A DNA stretch of 64,000 nt from Domibacillus iocasae (GCF_001750285.1 NZ_MAMP01000024.1:186001-250000); one strand, 5' to 3'. Numbered from the stretch's first letter, positions 46,153 to 55,130 are shown. Program-made: numbers and translations. Notes: generated from the letters alone by a model not told the origin.

Positions 46153-46653
46153 ATGGAACAAATCATTCCAATTAAAGGGAACGTATCATTCCCTGTTACA
46201 CTTGACCCCGGCGTGTGGATTTTTGACGACCGCCGCATAGATTTAGATGACTTTTTTTCCTTGCCAGATCAGCCATTGCGTGACGAGGAGGCAGAATACA
46301 TAAAAAGCACATCTAAATTCTGGGAAAAAGAAATTCGGGAAGGCGCTATTTTTCCGCCAACAATTAAATCCGAAAAGAAATATGAAAAAGAGAAAGTGCT
46401 GACCAGTACATTCGGCATTCCTCTATTACCCTTCTTGCAAAATGCCGTCCCGGCGGACAGCGCTTCTGACATTTTGTTTGAAACGAAAAACGGGACTTTT
46501 TCCTTTCCACTCACAAAAGCTGAATCATTGGTTATACAATTTTCTCTAAAAGGAAAACCTCTGCGCGACGATGGTCCTGTTCACATTTTATTAAAAGACG
46601 GATCTAATCGCGAAAACCCTATTACACATGTAACAGCCATTCATATTCAATAA
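46153..46653 (+). CDS. Conserved hypothetical protein
   Basis: 166 residues, soluble, not recognised with confidence. It begins MEQIIPIKGNVSFPVTLDPGVW, then a highly acidic stretch with RRIDLDDFFSL, a basic helix KKYEKEKVL, and a C-terminal half of short beta strands ending HVTAIHIQ. It reads like an intact gene: good promoter, AAGGAG ribosome site ten bases before the ATG, and a strong terminator after the stop. It lies between ylaN and the broken HD-GYP gene, on the opposite strand to both. Confidence 0.8.
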   Translation: MEQIIPIKGNVSFPVTLDPGVWIFDDRRIDLDDFFSLPDQPLRDEEAEYIKSTSKFWEKEIREGAIFPPTIKSEKKYEKEKVLTSTFGIPLLPFLQNAVPADSASDILFETKNGTFSFPLTKAESLVIQFSLKGKPLRDDGPVHILLKDGSNRENPITHVTAIHIQ

Positions 46654-46656
46654 AGG

Positions 46657-46683
46657 CCTTCCGCCGCGGCGGAAGGTTTTTTT
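46657..46683 (+). terminator. Terminator
   Basis: CCTTCCGCCGCGGCGGAAGG is a perfect palindrome followed by seven T. Confidence 0.92.
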
Positions 46684-47573
46684 ATGTACCAGATAATGTC
46701 GTGTCTGTTTCGATAATAAAGAGTGTTGTTTCAGCTGCCATATTTACTTTATAAGGCACATCTAAATTGTATCCTGCCTCCTCTAAAATGAGAAGAATGG
46801 GACGATCGCTCACATGCTCATTTTGTTCGGACACGACGCCTTTTCGTCCATCATTCAGCCATACTGCTAAGCCGGTTGGATACATGACGATCGCTTTTCT
46901 GAACATTTCAATATATGCCGTTTCAAAGTCAGTTCCTGATCCCGAATATAAAATTTCTATTCCTTCATGCGGCAGCATCGCTTTGCGGTAAATACGGTTA
47001 GATGTAACAGCATGGTTTTTTCAAAATAGGCGCTGGAATCAGCATTTTGCCAACATCGTGCAGCATGGCGCCCAGACCAATTTCTTCTGTTTGTTTTGCC
47101 GTTAAATTTTTCAGCTTCATACTAAGTGCCAATGTATAAATTGTCACGTTTAACGAATGTGTGAAAATATAATCATCATGTGCATACAGATGCGTCAATA
47201 AATCAACTGCTTCTTTCCGCTCTCTAATTTGATTAACAATGTCCCGGACTACCGCCGTAAATTGCTTTTCCATTTTATAAAAACCAAATTTCATTGAATC
47301 TGCTGACAAATCATTTGTCACTTGGCTAAAGGCTTCAGACATAACAGAAATCGCTTCTCTTCGTGTTTCTTCTGTTAAGACAGGACGAATGTAAATGTCA
47401 TCCGTACGCGCGTCCTCAATGTATACATATGTAATACCGAACGACTGCAGCCGTTTCAGTATAGGCAATGTAAGTTCGGCTCCGAACCTCAATAATACTT
47501 GCCCCCTGCTGTTTAGTACATTTTCAGCAAGAAAGACATTTTCTTGAATCGATGACACAGCGACTAATCTCAA
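46682..47573 (-). pseudogene. HD-GYP domain gene with internal deletion
   Basis: The 5' part (from 47573) encodes an N-terminal DUF3391-like region and the start of an HD domain, with the metal-binding LGAMLHDVGKMLIPAPILKKP, then runs into a stop at 46998-47000. The 3' part in another frame reads HAVTSNRIYRKAMLPHEGIEIL and on to ETDTTLSGT, the normal end of such proteins. Between the KKP and HAVTSNR blocks an intact HD-GYP protein has about 65 residues, including the HHE and GYP motifs. These are absent, so roughly 190-200 bases have been lost at about 47018-47023. The product cannot be an active cyclic-di-GMP phosphodiesterase. Confidence 0.85.
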
Positions 47574-47609
47574 TATGTTCGAACTCCTTGTATGGTGAAA
47601 ATTACATAA

Positions 47610-48071
47610 TTAAATTTTGTCCCGCTTAAGGGCAGTCAGAATTTGCCGGTCTAATTTCTCCGCTGCCTGCAAATCGTATGTTTTCTCATAAGCTGGCTCC
47701 ACTGCTATTTTCGATCCGTAAAACATAACATCCCGGACTTCTGTTATGCTAACTTCTATAACAGATGCTTTTAATGGCACATCATCCAAACGATTAGATA
47801 CTACTTTTGCGTTACCGCTAATCGTATATGTTGATTCCGAAGCAAAGACCGCCAAGGAAACAAGAGCGTTTTTTTGAATATTATCAATGATTTTCGAACG
47901 GCTGTCCACCGCAATCCGCAAGGTTTGATCATTCGGAGCGTAAACCCAGGATACTGCATTCATAAAAGGGGCTCCGGTCTCTGCATCTACTGTTGAAAAA
48001 AAAGACAGGCGTTCTGTTTGAAGTGCCTCAAATAAATCCGGTATTAAATACGATTCGTTTCGATTTGCCAA
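47610..48071 (-). CDS. Pyridoxamine 5'-phosphate oxidase-like FMN-binding split-barrel protein
   Basis: 153 residues. SFFSTVDAETGAPFMNAVSWV near residue 23 and LRIAVDSRSKIIDNIQKN near residue 51 are typical of the PNPOx-like split beta-barrel that binds FMN or F420. Position suggests YlaL of B. subtilis. A substrate cannot be inferred. AAGGGAGCGG lies before the ATG. It is in line with the broken HD-GYP gene, 37 bases upstream of it. Confidence 0.8.
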   Translation of the reverse strand: MANRNESYLIPDLFEALQTERLSFFSTVDAETGAPFMNAVSWVYAPNDQTLRIAVDSRSKIIDNIQKNALVSLAVFASESTYTISGNAKVVSNRLDDVPLKASVIEVSITEVRDVMFYGSKIAVEPAYEKTYDLQAAEKLDRQILTALKRDKI

Positions 48072-48179
48072 CTTTACCGCTCCCTTTTATTTTTACTTCA
48101 TTATACCGATAATTTATTTGCATTTCTATATACAGCCCATCTGCCGTGTTATACTAAATACAAAAATGGAGGTGCCACC

Positions 48180-48380
48180 ATGAGAGTCAAATGCGTAATC
48201 TGCGATACAATCGAATCAATCGAGGATCATCTGCCTTCTGCAAAAAAATTGCGGAACCGGCCCATTCATACATATATGTGTGACGAATGTAGAGCGCGCA
48301 TAACGGAAAAAACGGAAAAACGAGTCAACACAGGCCAATTTTTCGTTTATCGATCCGGAAAACAAAAAGAATGGCTTTAA
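48180..48380 (+). CDS. ylaI: YlaI family protein (DUF2197), zinc-finger-like
   Basis: 66 residues. CVICDTIESIED and YMCDECRARI give two CxxC pairs 26-29 residues apart, a likely zinc ribbon. The C-terminal half is basic. Function is unknown. GGAGGTG seven bases before the ATG. Its last 10 bases overlap the start of the next membrane-protein gene, so the two are coupled. Confidence 0.88.
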   Translation: MRVKCVICDTIESIEDHLPSAKKLRNRPIHTYMCDECRARITEKTEKRVNTGQFFVYRSGKQKEWL

Positions 48381-48796
48381 TAAAACCTATTTTTCTAACC
48401 GGTTCTGTAACCGGACTCGTCCTCGGTTTTTTTCTCAAAGGAGTCCAGTTATTTACTGGCGAGGGAGTTTATACATTGTTGCTGAATGTTGATTTTATTC
48501 CGGTCATCAATCAGGTGAGGTGGCCGGAATGGATCGAATTCTTTTTCCATTTGATCGTCTCCTTTTTCATTGCAGCTGGATTTTTCAACATACTGCCGAA
48601 AATAAAACGCCCTTATGTAACTGCTTCTTTACTGACCATTCCGGCTGTTCTCCTCTACTTTCCTTTATCTGCGCTTGCTCATAAGCCCGTTCCGGAAATA
48701 AATGACCTGCAGGCATTTGGCTGGTGGGCAGCAGGACATATTTTATATGCACTTATACTCGGTTTAGGCGGACAAAAATTTAAGCGGGAGGCCTAG
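48371..48796 (+). CDS. Four-segment membrane protein of unknown function
   Basis: 141 residues with about four membrane segments (near 7-25, 55-75, 82-100 and 118-135). Family not recognised with confidence. GWWAAGHILYALILGLGG near residue 117 is the most distinctive block. It overlaps ylaI by ten bases, and its stop codon is the centre of a 32-base palindromic terminator. Confidence 0.75.
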   Translation: MALIKPIFLTGSVTGLVLGFFLKGVQLFTGEGVYTLLLNVDFIPVINQVRWPEWIEFFFHLIVSFFIAAGFFNILPKIKRPYVTASLLTIPAVLLYFPLSALAHKPVPEINDLQAFGWWAAGHILYALILGLGGQKFKREA

Positions 48797-48810
48797 GCCT
48801 CCCGCTTAAA
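48779..48810. terminator. 32-base perfect palindrome, bidirectional terminator
   Basis: TTTAAGCGGGAGGCC, TA, GGCCTCCCGCTTAAA. The stop codon TAG of the plus gene (48794-48796) starts at its centre, so half the stem is coding. It also serves the convergent ylaH. Confidence 0.85.
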
Positions 48811-49125
48811 TTATGAAGATATATTTTCTTCTTTTTGGTGCTTTTTCAGCCTGAATTTATATGTACCCAGCACGAGTGCCGCTACAAGCAGGCTTTCCAC
48901 AACCGGCAATTGGTACGACAAAATTAAAAGAAGCAGTGATCCGATCGCAAGTGAAAAATAAATAATGACATTCTGCCACATTTTCAACTTTTTCGCAAAC
49001 CCGAGATTGTAAACGAGAATGGAAAGGGCAATTAAAATTGCCCAATAAATGTAGACAGCTGCCTTAACGCCGAACGCTTCGATGATGGCACCGAGAAGCG
49101 GACTGACGTGCTCCAGTCCTTCCAC
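48811..49125 (-). CDS. ylaH: YlaH-like membrane protein
   Basis: About 104 residues with three hydrophobic segments: AAVYIYWAILIALSILVYNL, WQNVIIYFSLAIGSLLLLIL and PVVESLLVAALVLGTYKF. YlaH family; function unknown. GGAGGG directly abuts an ATG at 49131, so the GTG at 49125, with seven bases of spacing, is the better start; both give nearly the same protein. It follows typA by about 20 bases, as in B. subtilis. Confidence 0.85.
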   Translation of the reverse strand: MEGLEHVSPLLGAIIEAFGVKAAVYIYWAILIALSILVYNLGFAKKLKMWQNVIIYFSLAIGSLLLLILSYQLPVVESLLVAALVLGTYKFRLKKHQKEENISS

Positions 49126-49149
49126 ATCCATCCCTCCAGTTTTCTATAC

Positions 49150-50976
49150 TTAGACTTGTTTCTTTTTCGCTGCGCGTTCGCGCTCATTTTTATCGAGAAT
49201 TTTTTTGCGAAGACGGATTGATTCCGGCGTTAATTCGCAATATTCATCATCGTTCAAGTACTCAAGCGCTTCTTCAAGCGACATAATACGCGGTTTTTTC
49301 ATGGTTGCTGTTTGGTCTTTATTTGCGGAACGAACGTTTGTCGCCTGCTTCGTTTTCGCAATATTAACTGTCAAGTCATTGTCACGTGTATGTTCGCCGA
49401 CAATCATTCCAGCGTAAATTTCTGTTCCTGCTTCAACAAAAATAATCCCACGGTCTTCTACACCCATAATGCCGTATGTGGAAGCTTTTCCTGTTTCCTG
49501 AGAAACGAGAACACCTTGGCGGCGGCCGCCGATGCGTCCTTTTTGCATAGGCTGGTAGCTGTCAAATGTATGGTTAATGATTCCATATCCGCGCGTCATT
49601 GTTAAAAATTCAGTTGTATAACCAATTAATCCGCGTGCAGGCACCATGAAAATTAACCGAACTTGTCCGTTTCCATTGTTGACCATGTCCAGCATTTCGC
49701 CTTTACGTTCGCCCATCGATTCAATAATTGATCCTGTATATTCTTCCGGCACATCAATTTGAACACGTTCAACCGGCTCGCATTTCACACCGTCAATTTC
49801 CCGAACGATAACTTGCGGCTTCGATACTTGCAATTCGAATCCTTCACGGCGAAGATTTTCGATCAAGATAGATAAATGAAGCTCACCGCGTCCTGATACA
49901 ATCCACTCATCCGGAGATGCAGTATTTTCAACGCGAAGGCTGACGTCTGTTTCCAATTGCGCATGAAGACGTTCTTCAATCTTTCTTGACGTAACAAATT
50001 TCCCTTCGCGTCCTGCAAACGGGCTGTTGTTCACTAAGAAGTTCATTTGAAGTGTCGGTTCATCAATACGAAGAACAGGAAGTGCTTCCTGATGCTCCAT
50101 CGGCGTGACCGTTTCCCCAACGTTAATGTCTTCCATTCCGGAAACGGCTACAAGATCGCCGGCTTTTGCTGTCTCGATTTCAACTCGTTTTAATCCGAGG
50201 AAACCGAACATTTTTGTTACCCGGAATTGTTTTACTTTGCCGTCAAGCTTCATAAGCGCAACAGATTGACCAACTGACATTTCCCCGCGGAAAATACGTC
50301 CGATTCCGATCCGTCCCAAATAATCGTTGTAGTCAAGAAGTGCTACTTGGAACTGAAGCGGTTCATCGCTATTATCAACTGGAGCTGGAATATGCTCAAT
50401 GATTGCTTCATAAAGAGATTCCATGTTGTCATCTTGTTTTTCCACATCTGTGCTAGCTGTTCCATTCATGCCGGAAGCATAAATAACCGGGAATTCAAGC
50501 TGATCATCGTTGGCATCAAGCTCGATGAACAATTCAAGCACTTCATCTACCACTTCAGTTGGGCGCGCAAAGTCACGGTCAATTTTATTTACTACAACAA
50601 TTGGGCGCAAGTTTTGCTCAAGCGCTTTTTTTAATACGAAGCGTGTTTGCGGCATACAGCCTTCATAAGCGTCAACAACGAGAAGAACACCATCAACCAT
50701 TTTCATGATCCGTTCTACTTCACCGCCGAAATCGGCATGTCCTGGTGTATCTAGAATGTTGATTTTTGTGTCTTTATATTGAATTGCAGTATTTTTAGCA
50801 AGAATCGTAATACCGCGCTCGCGTTCAAGGTCGTTCGAATCCATCGCGCGTTCTTCCACATGCTCGTTTGAACGAAAAATACCTGACTGCTTTAATAGCT
50901 GATCGACGAGTGTCGTTTTCCCATGGTCAACGTGGGCGATAATCGCGATGTTGCGTAAATCATTTCTTATTTTCAA
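49150..50976 (-). CDS. typA: Translational GTPase TypA/BipA
   Basis: Ribosome-associated EF-G-like GTPase, needed in many bacteria at low temperature for 50S assembly. G1 AHVDHGKTT near residue 13, G3 [14 protein letters not shown] near residue 75, G4 NKID near residue 130, then domains II-V and the TypA-specific C-terminal region to the Lys-rich end [11 protein letters not shown]. 608 residues, normal length. It has a clear AGGAGG ribosome site. Confidence 0.98.
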   Translation of the reverse strand: MKIRNDLRNIAIIAHVDHGKTTLVDQLLKQSGIFRSNEHVEERAMDSNDLERERGITILAKNTAIQYKDTKINILDTPGHADFGGEVERIMKMVDGVLLVVDAYEGCMPQTRFVLKKALEQNLRPIVVVNKIDRDFARPTEVVDEVLELFIELDANDDQLEFPVIYASGMNGTASTDVEKQDDNMESLYEAIIEHIPAPVDNSDEPLQFQVALLDYNDYLGRIGIGRIFRGEMSVGQSVALMKLDGKVKQFRVTKMFGFLGLKRVEIETAKAGDLVAVSGMEDINVGETVTPMEHQEALPVLRIDEPTLQMNFLVNNSPFAGREGKFVTSRKIEERLHAQLETDVSLRVENTASPDEWIVSGRGELHLSILIENLRREGFELQVSKPQVIVREIDGVKCEPVERVQIDVPEEYTGSIIESMGERKGEMLDMVNNGNGQVRLIFMVPARGLIGYTTEFLTMTRGYGIINHTFDSYQPMQKGRIGGRRQGVLVSQETGKASTYGIMGVEDRGIIFVEAGTEIYAGMIVGEHTRDNDLTVNIAKTKQATNVRSANKDQTATMKKPRIMSLEEALEYLNDDEYCELTPESIRLRKKILDKNERERAAKKKQV

Positions 50977-51133
50977 ACTATTTCCTCCTGCCTTTTCTAG
51001 AAACTTCGTCTTATGCGGTTTCCATTAACTGAACTATTATATCACACACTTTGCATGATGCCTATTTGAAAAAAGCGGACATTGCAATAAAAGCTGACGT
51101 TGTACTACAATAGAAAAAAAGGGGGACTGTACT

Positions 51134-51319
51134 TTGCCTGCTATTCAATGGCCTTTTCTAGGGTTTGCAGTTTTAGCCGCCGTATGCATGATTGGCATCG
51201 GTATTGCCATAGGCGAACAAAGTATTTTGGGCGCTGTTTTATCAATCATTTTGCTGCTGGCGGTCATGGGATTCGGTTTTTCGTATAAAGCAAAAATGCG
51301 GCGCGCCGGCAAGTTATAA
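51134..51319 (+). CDS. ylaF: YlaF family small membrane protein (DUF5325)
   Basis: 61 residues, two membrane segments (near 5-27 and 30-50) and a basic C-terminus KAKMRRAGKL. TTG start with GGGGGA seven bases upstream. Function unknown. It is divergent from typA, as in B. subtilis, and is followed by a long stem terminator. Confidence 0.85.
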   Translation: MPAIQWPFLGFAVLAAVCMIGIGIAIGEQSILGAVLSIILLLAVMGFGFSYKAKMRRAGKL

Positions 51320-51379
51320 AAAAACTGCACTTCCAATTGTTAGTTGTGTCCAACAATTGAAGGTGCAGTTCTTTTTTTA
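51320..51379. terminator. Bidirectional long-stem terminator
   Basis: AACTGCACTTCCAATTGTT and AACAATTGAAGGTGCAGTT pair with one mismatch and flank a short loop. Runs of T on both strands. Confidence 0.88.
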
Positions 51380-52165
51380 TGTTAAATATTTTTTTAAGAT
51401 GTCTTCATGAAGACCCGGTGCAGCTGCAAAAACCGGATTGACCGAGAGCATGTTAAGGCCTTCCCCGCTAACCGTGCTGACGATGCCTCCTGCTTCCTCG
51501 ACAATCATTTTTCCGCCCGCAAAATCCCAAGGTGCATTCCTCATTGTAATATAGGCACTGAGCCGTCCGGATGCTACATACGCGAGTTCAAGCGCCGCTG
51601 AACCGTATGACCTGGTTCCCCGTACATCTTTTGCCAGCTGAACGAGTTTGGTTTGATCAAAATGGCGGTTATTCACAAGCCATGTGGAACTGATGCCAAT
51701 AATGGCTGTTTCTACTGGAACTTTTTCCAGCTTTTCAAGCGGCACATCGTTCATCCAGGCACCCTGCCCTTTTTGCGCATGATAAAGTTCATCATGAACA
51801 ATATCATATATGTAGCCAAGCTGGCCGACACCGTCTTCATAAATACCGATAGAGATCGCAAAGTTGCGCTGTTGATGTACAAAATTCATCGTGCCGTCAA
51901 TAGGATCAATAATCCAGATGATGCCCTCAAGAGACTGCACATCGTCTCCCTGCCCTTCTTCGCCTAAAATACGATGACCCGGGAATTCAGTACGGATTTG
52001 CTCAATAAAAAAGCGCTCTGTTTCCTGATCGACGTTTGTGACTAAATCATTTGGATTTGATTTTGCCTGTATACTGAGCAAACGCGTAAAAGATGCCCGT
52101 ATGTTCGTCCCAGCTTCCTGAATCCACTTTTTTACTGTTTCATCTATTTTCGTCCAATTCGTCAT
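51377..52165 (-). CDS. Inositol monophosphatase family protein (YktC-like)
   Basis: Mg-dependent phosphatase of the FIG/IMPase fold, 262 residues. GEEGQGDD near residue 72, the metal site WIIDPIDGTMNFVHQ near residue 85 and PWDFAGGKMIVEEAGG near residue 212 are the three family motifs. Substrate is uncertain: inositol monophosphate or, as in some bacilli, other sugar phosphates. The position between ylaF and yktB matches B. subtilis yktC. Confidence 0.92.
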   Translation of the reverse strand: MTNWTKIDETVKKWIQEAGTNIRASFTRLLSIQAKSNPNDLVTNVDQETERFFIEQIRTEFPGHRILGEEGQGDDVQSLEGIIWIIDPIDGTMNFVHQQRNFAISIGIYEDGVGQLGYIYDIVHDELYHAQKGQGAWMNDVPLEKLEKVPVETAIIGISSTWLVNNRHFDQTKLVQLAKDVRGTRSYGSAALELAYVASGRLSAYITMRNAPWDFAGGKMIVEEAGGIVSTVSGEGLNMLSVNPVFAAAPGLHEDILKKYLT

Positions 52166-52309
52166 CCTTCAGCCCCCGTCCCGCTTCCAGTCCATTTTCT
52201 TTCACATTACACGAAATAAAAAGGGTTATCAAGTTTTTCCAAAGCTTTATGATATGTTATAATAATAATTATAAAAAAGAAATGATTCGCAGGAAGGGAA
52301 TACTAGATA

Positions 52310-52927
52310 ATGACATTTACCGGATTTACGAAAAAAGATTTCAGCACATTTCAATTAACTGGACTGGATGAACGAATGGCGGCGATTCAAGATCGCATCC
52401 AGCCTAAATTCAAACAACTGGGCGGCGAATTGACGGATGATTTATCAGCACTGCTTGGTGAGGAAATGTTTTTACATATTGCACGCCATGCACGCCGCAA
52501 AGTAAACCCTCCAAATGATACGTGGCTGGCGATCGCAAATAATAAACGCGGTTATAAGCAGCACCCTCATTTTCAAGTTGGCTTATTTGATGACCATGTG
52601 TTTATTTGGCTGGCTTTTATTTATGAACTGCCTGGTAAACAAACAATCGCTGAAACGTTTTTGAAAAATCAAAAAACACTTAAAAAAATCGTTCCTCCCG
52701 AGTATGTGGTATCACTTGACCATTTGAAAAAAGATGCACAAACTTGGGCAGACTTAGACCTTGAACAGTCTCTTCAACGGTTTCGCGATGTGAAAAAAGC
52801 AGAATTTCTAATCGGCCTTCACATTTCTTCTGAGGATCCTATTTTAGAGGATGGCGACGCTTTTTATGCAATCGTTAAAGAAACATTCAAAACACTTATC
52901 CCTGTCTATAAGCTTGCTTATCAATGA
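52310..52927 (+). CDS. yktB: YktB family protein (DUF1054)
   Basis: 205 residues, UPF0637/DUF1054. MTFTGFTKKDFSTFQLTGLD at the start, and ARHARRKVNPPNDTWLAI near residue 62. Soluble, function unknown. GGAAGGG precedes the ATG. It points away from yktC and converges on yktA. Confidence 0.9.
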   Translation: MTFTGFTKKDFSTFQLTGLDERMAAIQDRIQPKFKQLGGELTDDLSALLGEEMFLHIARHARRKVNPPNDTWLAIANNKRGYKQHPHFQVGLFDDHVFIWLAFIYELPGKQTIAETFLKNQKTLKKIVPPEYVVSLDHLKKDAQTWADLDLEQSLQRFRDVKKAEFLIGLHISSEDPILEDGDAFYAIVKETFKTLIPVYKLAYQ

Positions 52928-52965
52928 AAACAGCCCGTCCCCCTTTTCCGGGAACGGGCTGTTTT
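52927..52965. terminator. Bidirectional terminator between yktB and yktA
   Basis: AAAACAGCCCGTCCC and GGAACGGGCTGTTTT pair around CCCTTTTCC. Confidence 0.88.
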
Positions 52966-53234
52966 CACATGCGTATTTTTGTTTGCTCAGGCGCCTGTTT
53001 CATTTTTTGAACAGCTCGGTAAGACGAATAGCCGCTTACTTCTTCAAATTCATCACAAATGCGCTTTTCATCTGCTTTTCCCGGCACAATTTGTTTGAAG
53101 CGCTTATAGCGTTCCATTAGTACTTCTTTTACAATTCCTTTTTCATACGCCTGTTCAATTGCTTCAAAGAAAGCAACGACGTCAATTACTTCTTCTGTTG
53201 ACCAGTCTGTTGAAAAGGGATAGGAATATTCCAT
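52965..53234 (-). CDS. yktA: YktA family protein (UPF0223)
   Basis: About 89 residues. [20 protein letters not shown] and [21 protein letters not shown] are family hallmarks. Small soluble helical protein of unknown function. ATG at 53234 has GAGGTGA upstream. Divergent from speA. Confidence 0.9.
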   Translation of the reverse strand: MEYSYPFSTDWSTEEVIDVVAFFEAIEQAYEKGIVKEVLMERYKRFKQIVPGKADEKRICDEFEEVSGYSSYRAVQKMKQAPEQTKIRM

Positions 53235-53367
53235 TATTCTCACCTCACTTTACCTATTCTATTCTCCCCTGTTCAACTCCTTGTTAAATAAGAAAAATTC
53301 CTATGCAATATCGGAGCAAAATGCTATAATTTTTTTGCTTTAGCGAATGATTAGAAAAGAGGTGGAA

Positions 53368-54843
53368 ATGGCGTTGTCACAACACGAAACTCCATTATTT
53401 GACGGGCTTCTTCGCCACGCCAAACAGAACCCGGTCCAGTTTCATATTCCCGGCCATAAAAAAGGAAATGGAATGGATCCGGTATTCAGAGAATTCATTG
53501 GAGAAAATGCACTCTCCATCGATTTAATTAACATTGCGCCGCTCGATGATTTGCATCAGCCGCACGGCATTATAAAAGAAGCCCAGCAGCTGGCTGCCGA
53601 AGCATTTGGCGCTGATCATACATTCTTTTCTGTTCAAGGAACAAGTGGCGCGATCATGACGATGATTATGGCTGTATGCGGTCCCGGTGAAAAAATTATT
53701 GTACCGAGAAATGTTCATAAATCTATTATGACAGCGATTGTCTTTTCAGGAGCCGTTCCGATCTTTATTCATCCTGAAATCGATAAAGACCTTGGCATCT
53801 CGCATGGAATGACCACAGAGTCTGTAAAACGGGCGCTTACAGCGCATCCAGATGCAAAAGGTGTACTTGTTATTAACCCGACTTATTTCGGCATTGCTGG
53901 CGACTTGAAGCAGATTGTCGATACAGCCCACTCTTTTAACGTTCCCGTACTTGTTGATGAAGCACATGGTGTGCATATTCATTTTCATGATGGCCTGCCG
54001 GTATCCGCCATGCAGGCTGGTGCAGACATGGCAGCAACAAGCGTGCACAAATTGGGTGGTTCTATGACCCAGAGTTCCATTTTAAATGTTCGCAACGGCC
54101 TTGTATCGGTTAACCGGGTACAATCGATTTTAAGTATGCTGACGACGACATCTACGTCTTATATACTGCTTGCTTCACTTGATACAGCCCGCAGGCACCT
54201 TGCGATTAATGGCCATCAAATTATTGAGGAAACGATTAAGCTTGCGCAAGAAACCCGCAGCAAAATCAATAAAATCAATCACCTGTATTGTGCAGGCTCA
54301 GAAATTTTGGGTTCAAAAGCTACTTATGATTACGATCCGACCAAACTGATTATTTCTGTTAAAAACCTTGGCATGACAGGACATGATGCGGAAAAATGGC
54401 TGCGTGACCAGCATAATATTGAAGTTGAACTTAGCGATTTATATAACATTCTTTGTATCATTACACCCGGAGATTCAAAAGAAAATTGTGATCTGCTCGT
54501 GAAGGCATTGGCCGAAATGGCAGCCGCTTTTAATGGCACTGTCCAATCCAAATATGCTCATGTTATGCTGCCGGATATTCCGCTGCTTGCTTTGTCACCG
54601 CGCGAGGCATTTTATGCTGAGACAGAAACGGTCCCGATCGATGAATCAGCGGGCAGAATTATGGCGGAATTTATGATGGTGTATCCGCCAGGGATTCCTA
54701 TTTTTATCCCAGGGGAAATTATTACAGAAGAAAATTTGCGTTATGTAAAAGAAAATGTAGCCGCCGGCCTGCCTGTTCAAGGACCGGAAGATGAAGAATT
54801 AAAAACATTGCGTGTCATTAAAGAGCGCAAACCAATTTATTAA
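53368..54843 (+). CDS. speA: Arginine decarboxylase (Orn/Lys/Arg decarboxylase class I)
   Basis: PLP enzyme of fold type I that makes agmatine from arginine for polyamine synthesis. FHIPGHKKGNG near residue 23, the PLP-binding Lys in TSVHKLGGSMTQSS near residue 225, and a C-terminal decarboxylase domain with VYPPGIPIFIPGE near residue 440. 491 residues, the length of B. subtilis SpeA; the position near yktA and SR1 agrees. ATG at 53368 has GAGGTGG upstream. Ornithine or lysine activity cannot be excluded by sequence alone. Confidence 0.92.
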   Translation: MALSQHETPLFDGLLRHAKQNPVQFHIPGHKKGNGMDPVFREFIGENALSIDLINIAPLDDLHQPHGIIKEAQQLAAEAFGADHTFFSVQGTSGAIMTMIMAVCGPGEKIIVPRNVHKSIMTAIVFSGAVPIFIHPEIDKDLGISHGMTTESVKRALTAHPDAKGVLVINPTYFGIAGDLKQIVDTAHSFNVPVLVDEAHGVHIHFHDGLPVSAMQAGADMAATSVHKLGGSMTQSSILNVRNGLVSVNRVQSILSMLTTTSTSYILLASLDTARRHLAINGHQIIEETIKLAQETRSKINKINHLYCAGSEILGSKATYDYDPTKLIISVKNLGMTGHDAEKWLRDQHNIEVELSDLYNILCIITPGDSKENCDLLVKALAEMAAAFNGTVQSKYAHVMLPDIPLLALSPREAFYAETETVPIDESAGRIMAEFMMVYPPGIPIFIPGEIITEENLRYVKENVAAGLPVQGPEDEELKTLRVIKERKPIY

Positions 54844-54848
54844 AAATA

Positions 54849-54887
54849 AAAAAGGCTGCCCCGTTTTCGGAGCAGCCCTTTTTTTAT
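54849..54887. terminator. Terminator between speA and SR1
   Basis: AAAGGCTGCCCCG and CGGAGCAGCCCTTTTTTT. It serves speA on the plus strand and, read the other way, is the probable 3' end of SR1. Confidence 0.88.
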
Positions 54888-55057
54888 AGAGGTTAGTCAT
54901 CAATTTCTATATCGTGATCGCAGCCACAGTGAGAGTATAAAACTGTCACCTTTTCTTCTTCAAAGTGCTCGATTGTTGATTGGCAAGACTTGCAGACGAT
55001 TGTTCCCATGTTTCATAACCTCCTGTTTTGTTTTTTTGAAAGCGATTTATGATCTGT
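54850..55057 (-). ncRNA. sr1: SR1 dual-function regulatory RNA (probable)
   Basis: The region from the promoter at 55064-55092 to the terminator at 54849-54887 would give an RNA of about 205 nt, the size of B. subtilis SR1. It lies at the same place, between pdhD and speA, and encodes an SR1P-like peptide. In B. subtilis SR1 also pairs with ahrC mRNA and represses its translation; the pairing region was not checked here. Ends are estimated. Confidence 0.8.
54893..55009 (-). CDS. sr1P: GapA-binding peptide SR1P
   Basis: 38-residue peptide beginning MGTIVCKSCQSTIEHFEEEK and ending CGCDHDIEIDD. It has CxxC near residue 6 and CGC near residue 28, with an acidic tail, and matches the SR1P pattern. 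In B. subtilis SR1P binds GapA and, through it, RNase J1, and rnjA is in this same window. The ATG is preceded by AGGAGG with about ten bases of spacing. Encoded inside the SR1 RNA. Confidence 0.9.
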   Translation of the reverse strand: MGTIVCKSCQSTIEHFEEEKVTVLYSHCGCDHDIEIDD

Positions 55058-55063
55058 AAACTT

Positions 55064-55092
55064 ATAATAATATAACACATTGATAATTGCAA
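55064..55092 (-). promoter_or_regulatory. sr1: SR1 promoter
   Basis: TTGCAA (55087-55092), 17 bases, TATTAT (55064-55069) on the minus strand, a good sigma-A promoter about 48 bases before the SR1P ATG. Confidence 0.85.
55069..55079 (-). promoter_or_regulatory. CcpN-type site overlapping the SR1 promoter
   Basis: TGTGTTATATT on the minus strand agrees at every position with TRTGHYATAYW, the CcpN consensus as I recall it. It abuts the -10 box, so binding would block transcription. Confidence 0.7.
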
Positions 55093-55100
55093 GCCTTAAT

Positions 55101-55111
55101 TGTATAACATA
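55101..55111 (-). promoter_or_regulatory. CcpN-type site upstream of the SR1 -35 box
   Basis: TATGTTATACA on the minus strand, also a full match to TRTGHYATAYW. Two sites flanking the -35 region repeat the arrangement known for B. subtilis SR1. Confidence 0.7.
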
Positions 55112-55130
55112 TTTAAAAATGGGACAAAAA

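Noticed and set aside
55035-55050. cre-like TGAAAGCGATTTAT in the SR1 leader
   Set aside because: The terminal CA of the consensus is missing; the CcpN-type sites explain the expected control better.
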